In this document: positions 63,961-64,000 of the stretch, piece by piece
How the letters are laid out: the number at the start of each line of letters is the position of its first letter
Numbering within the stretch: position 1 is the stretch's first letter
Assembly: GCA_036877525.1 (NCBI GenBank)
Contig: JAZGTH010000066.1
Location: 2,875,001-2,939,000, forward strand
DNA length: 64,000 bases
Source: Chromobotia macracanthus
Lineage: Eukaryota > Chordata > Actinopteri > Cypriniformes > Botiidae
Reading direction: 5' to 3'
Position numbers and translations under genes: made by a program
The notes under the pieces: model-generated
Seen by the model: the letters and a program-made list of their open reading frames with translations, nothing else
Told to the model about the DNA's origin: nothing
Databases searched by the model: none

Positions 63961-64000
63961 GTGAGCATCAGCTCCTACTGTTTGGGCCCTTGAACCTCAA

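Overview
The window is vertebrate genomic DNA, almost certainly a teleost fish and most likely a cyprinid. Its genes have many short GT-AG introns. The encoded proteins are vertebrate orthologues with fish-type residues (for example a sarcomeric actin with DAGDGVTHNVPVYEG). The intergenic DNA carries short elements typical of cyprinid genomes: tRNA-derived SINEs, a truncated copy of the 'GGTTCACCCAAAAATG' element, and MITE-like families. Nothing prokaryotic, viral or toxin-like was seen.

Layout, left to right. (1) 1-7.0 kb, minus strand: the 5' end of a SHANK2-type postsynaptic scaffold gene, which runs out of the window on the left, with a probable CpG-rich first exon near 6.8-7.0 kb. (2) 8.85-12.9 kb, minus strand: a complete 377-residue muscle actin gene in eight coding exons, with a TATA/CArG promoter at 12.87-12.94 kb. 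(3) 13.5-16 kb: repeats, dominated by a 1.6-kb (CA)-rich satellite. (4) 17.8-20.7 kb, plus strand: tmem263. (5) 21.3-23.6 kb, minus strand: a chst1-type keratan-sulfate sulfotransferase, tail to tail with tmem263, with a frameshift near its C-terminus. (6) 25.6-37.3 kb, plus strand: a repressor-class cryptochrome in 12 coding exons, preceded by a 113-bp tandem repeat and carrying two CACGTG E-boxes and a large AT-rich minisatellite in intron 1. (7) 38.4-48.7 kb, plus strand: mapk8ip1 (JIP1) in 12 coding exons. (8) 51.3-64 kb, plus strand: ckap5 (XMAP215/chTOG), 34 coding exons in the window covering about 1,549 residues and all TOG domains, continuing to the right.

The genes do not form an operon or pathway; what links them is synteny. 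CHST1, CRY2, MAPK8IP1 and CKAP5 all lie in human 11p11.2, so the right half is a compressed teleost version of that block, apparently without SLC35C1, PEX16 or PHF21A in between. TMEM263 in human is beside CRY1 on 12q, so a tmem263 copy here suggests an ancestral cryptochrome-TMEM263 linkage. All exon boundaries were read by hand from splice dinucleotides and reading phase; joined lengths are in frame for every gene except the chst1 tail.

I found no clearly new biological system. The observations most worth checking are a candidate 24-nt in-frame microexon in ckap5, a 21-bp duplication that creates two alternative in-frame splice donors in cryptochrome exon 1, an actin of sarcomeric sequence with a smooth-muscle-type intron pattern, a Y-to-F change in the JIP1 kinesin-binding tail, and the chst1 frameshift.
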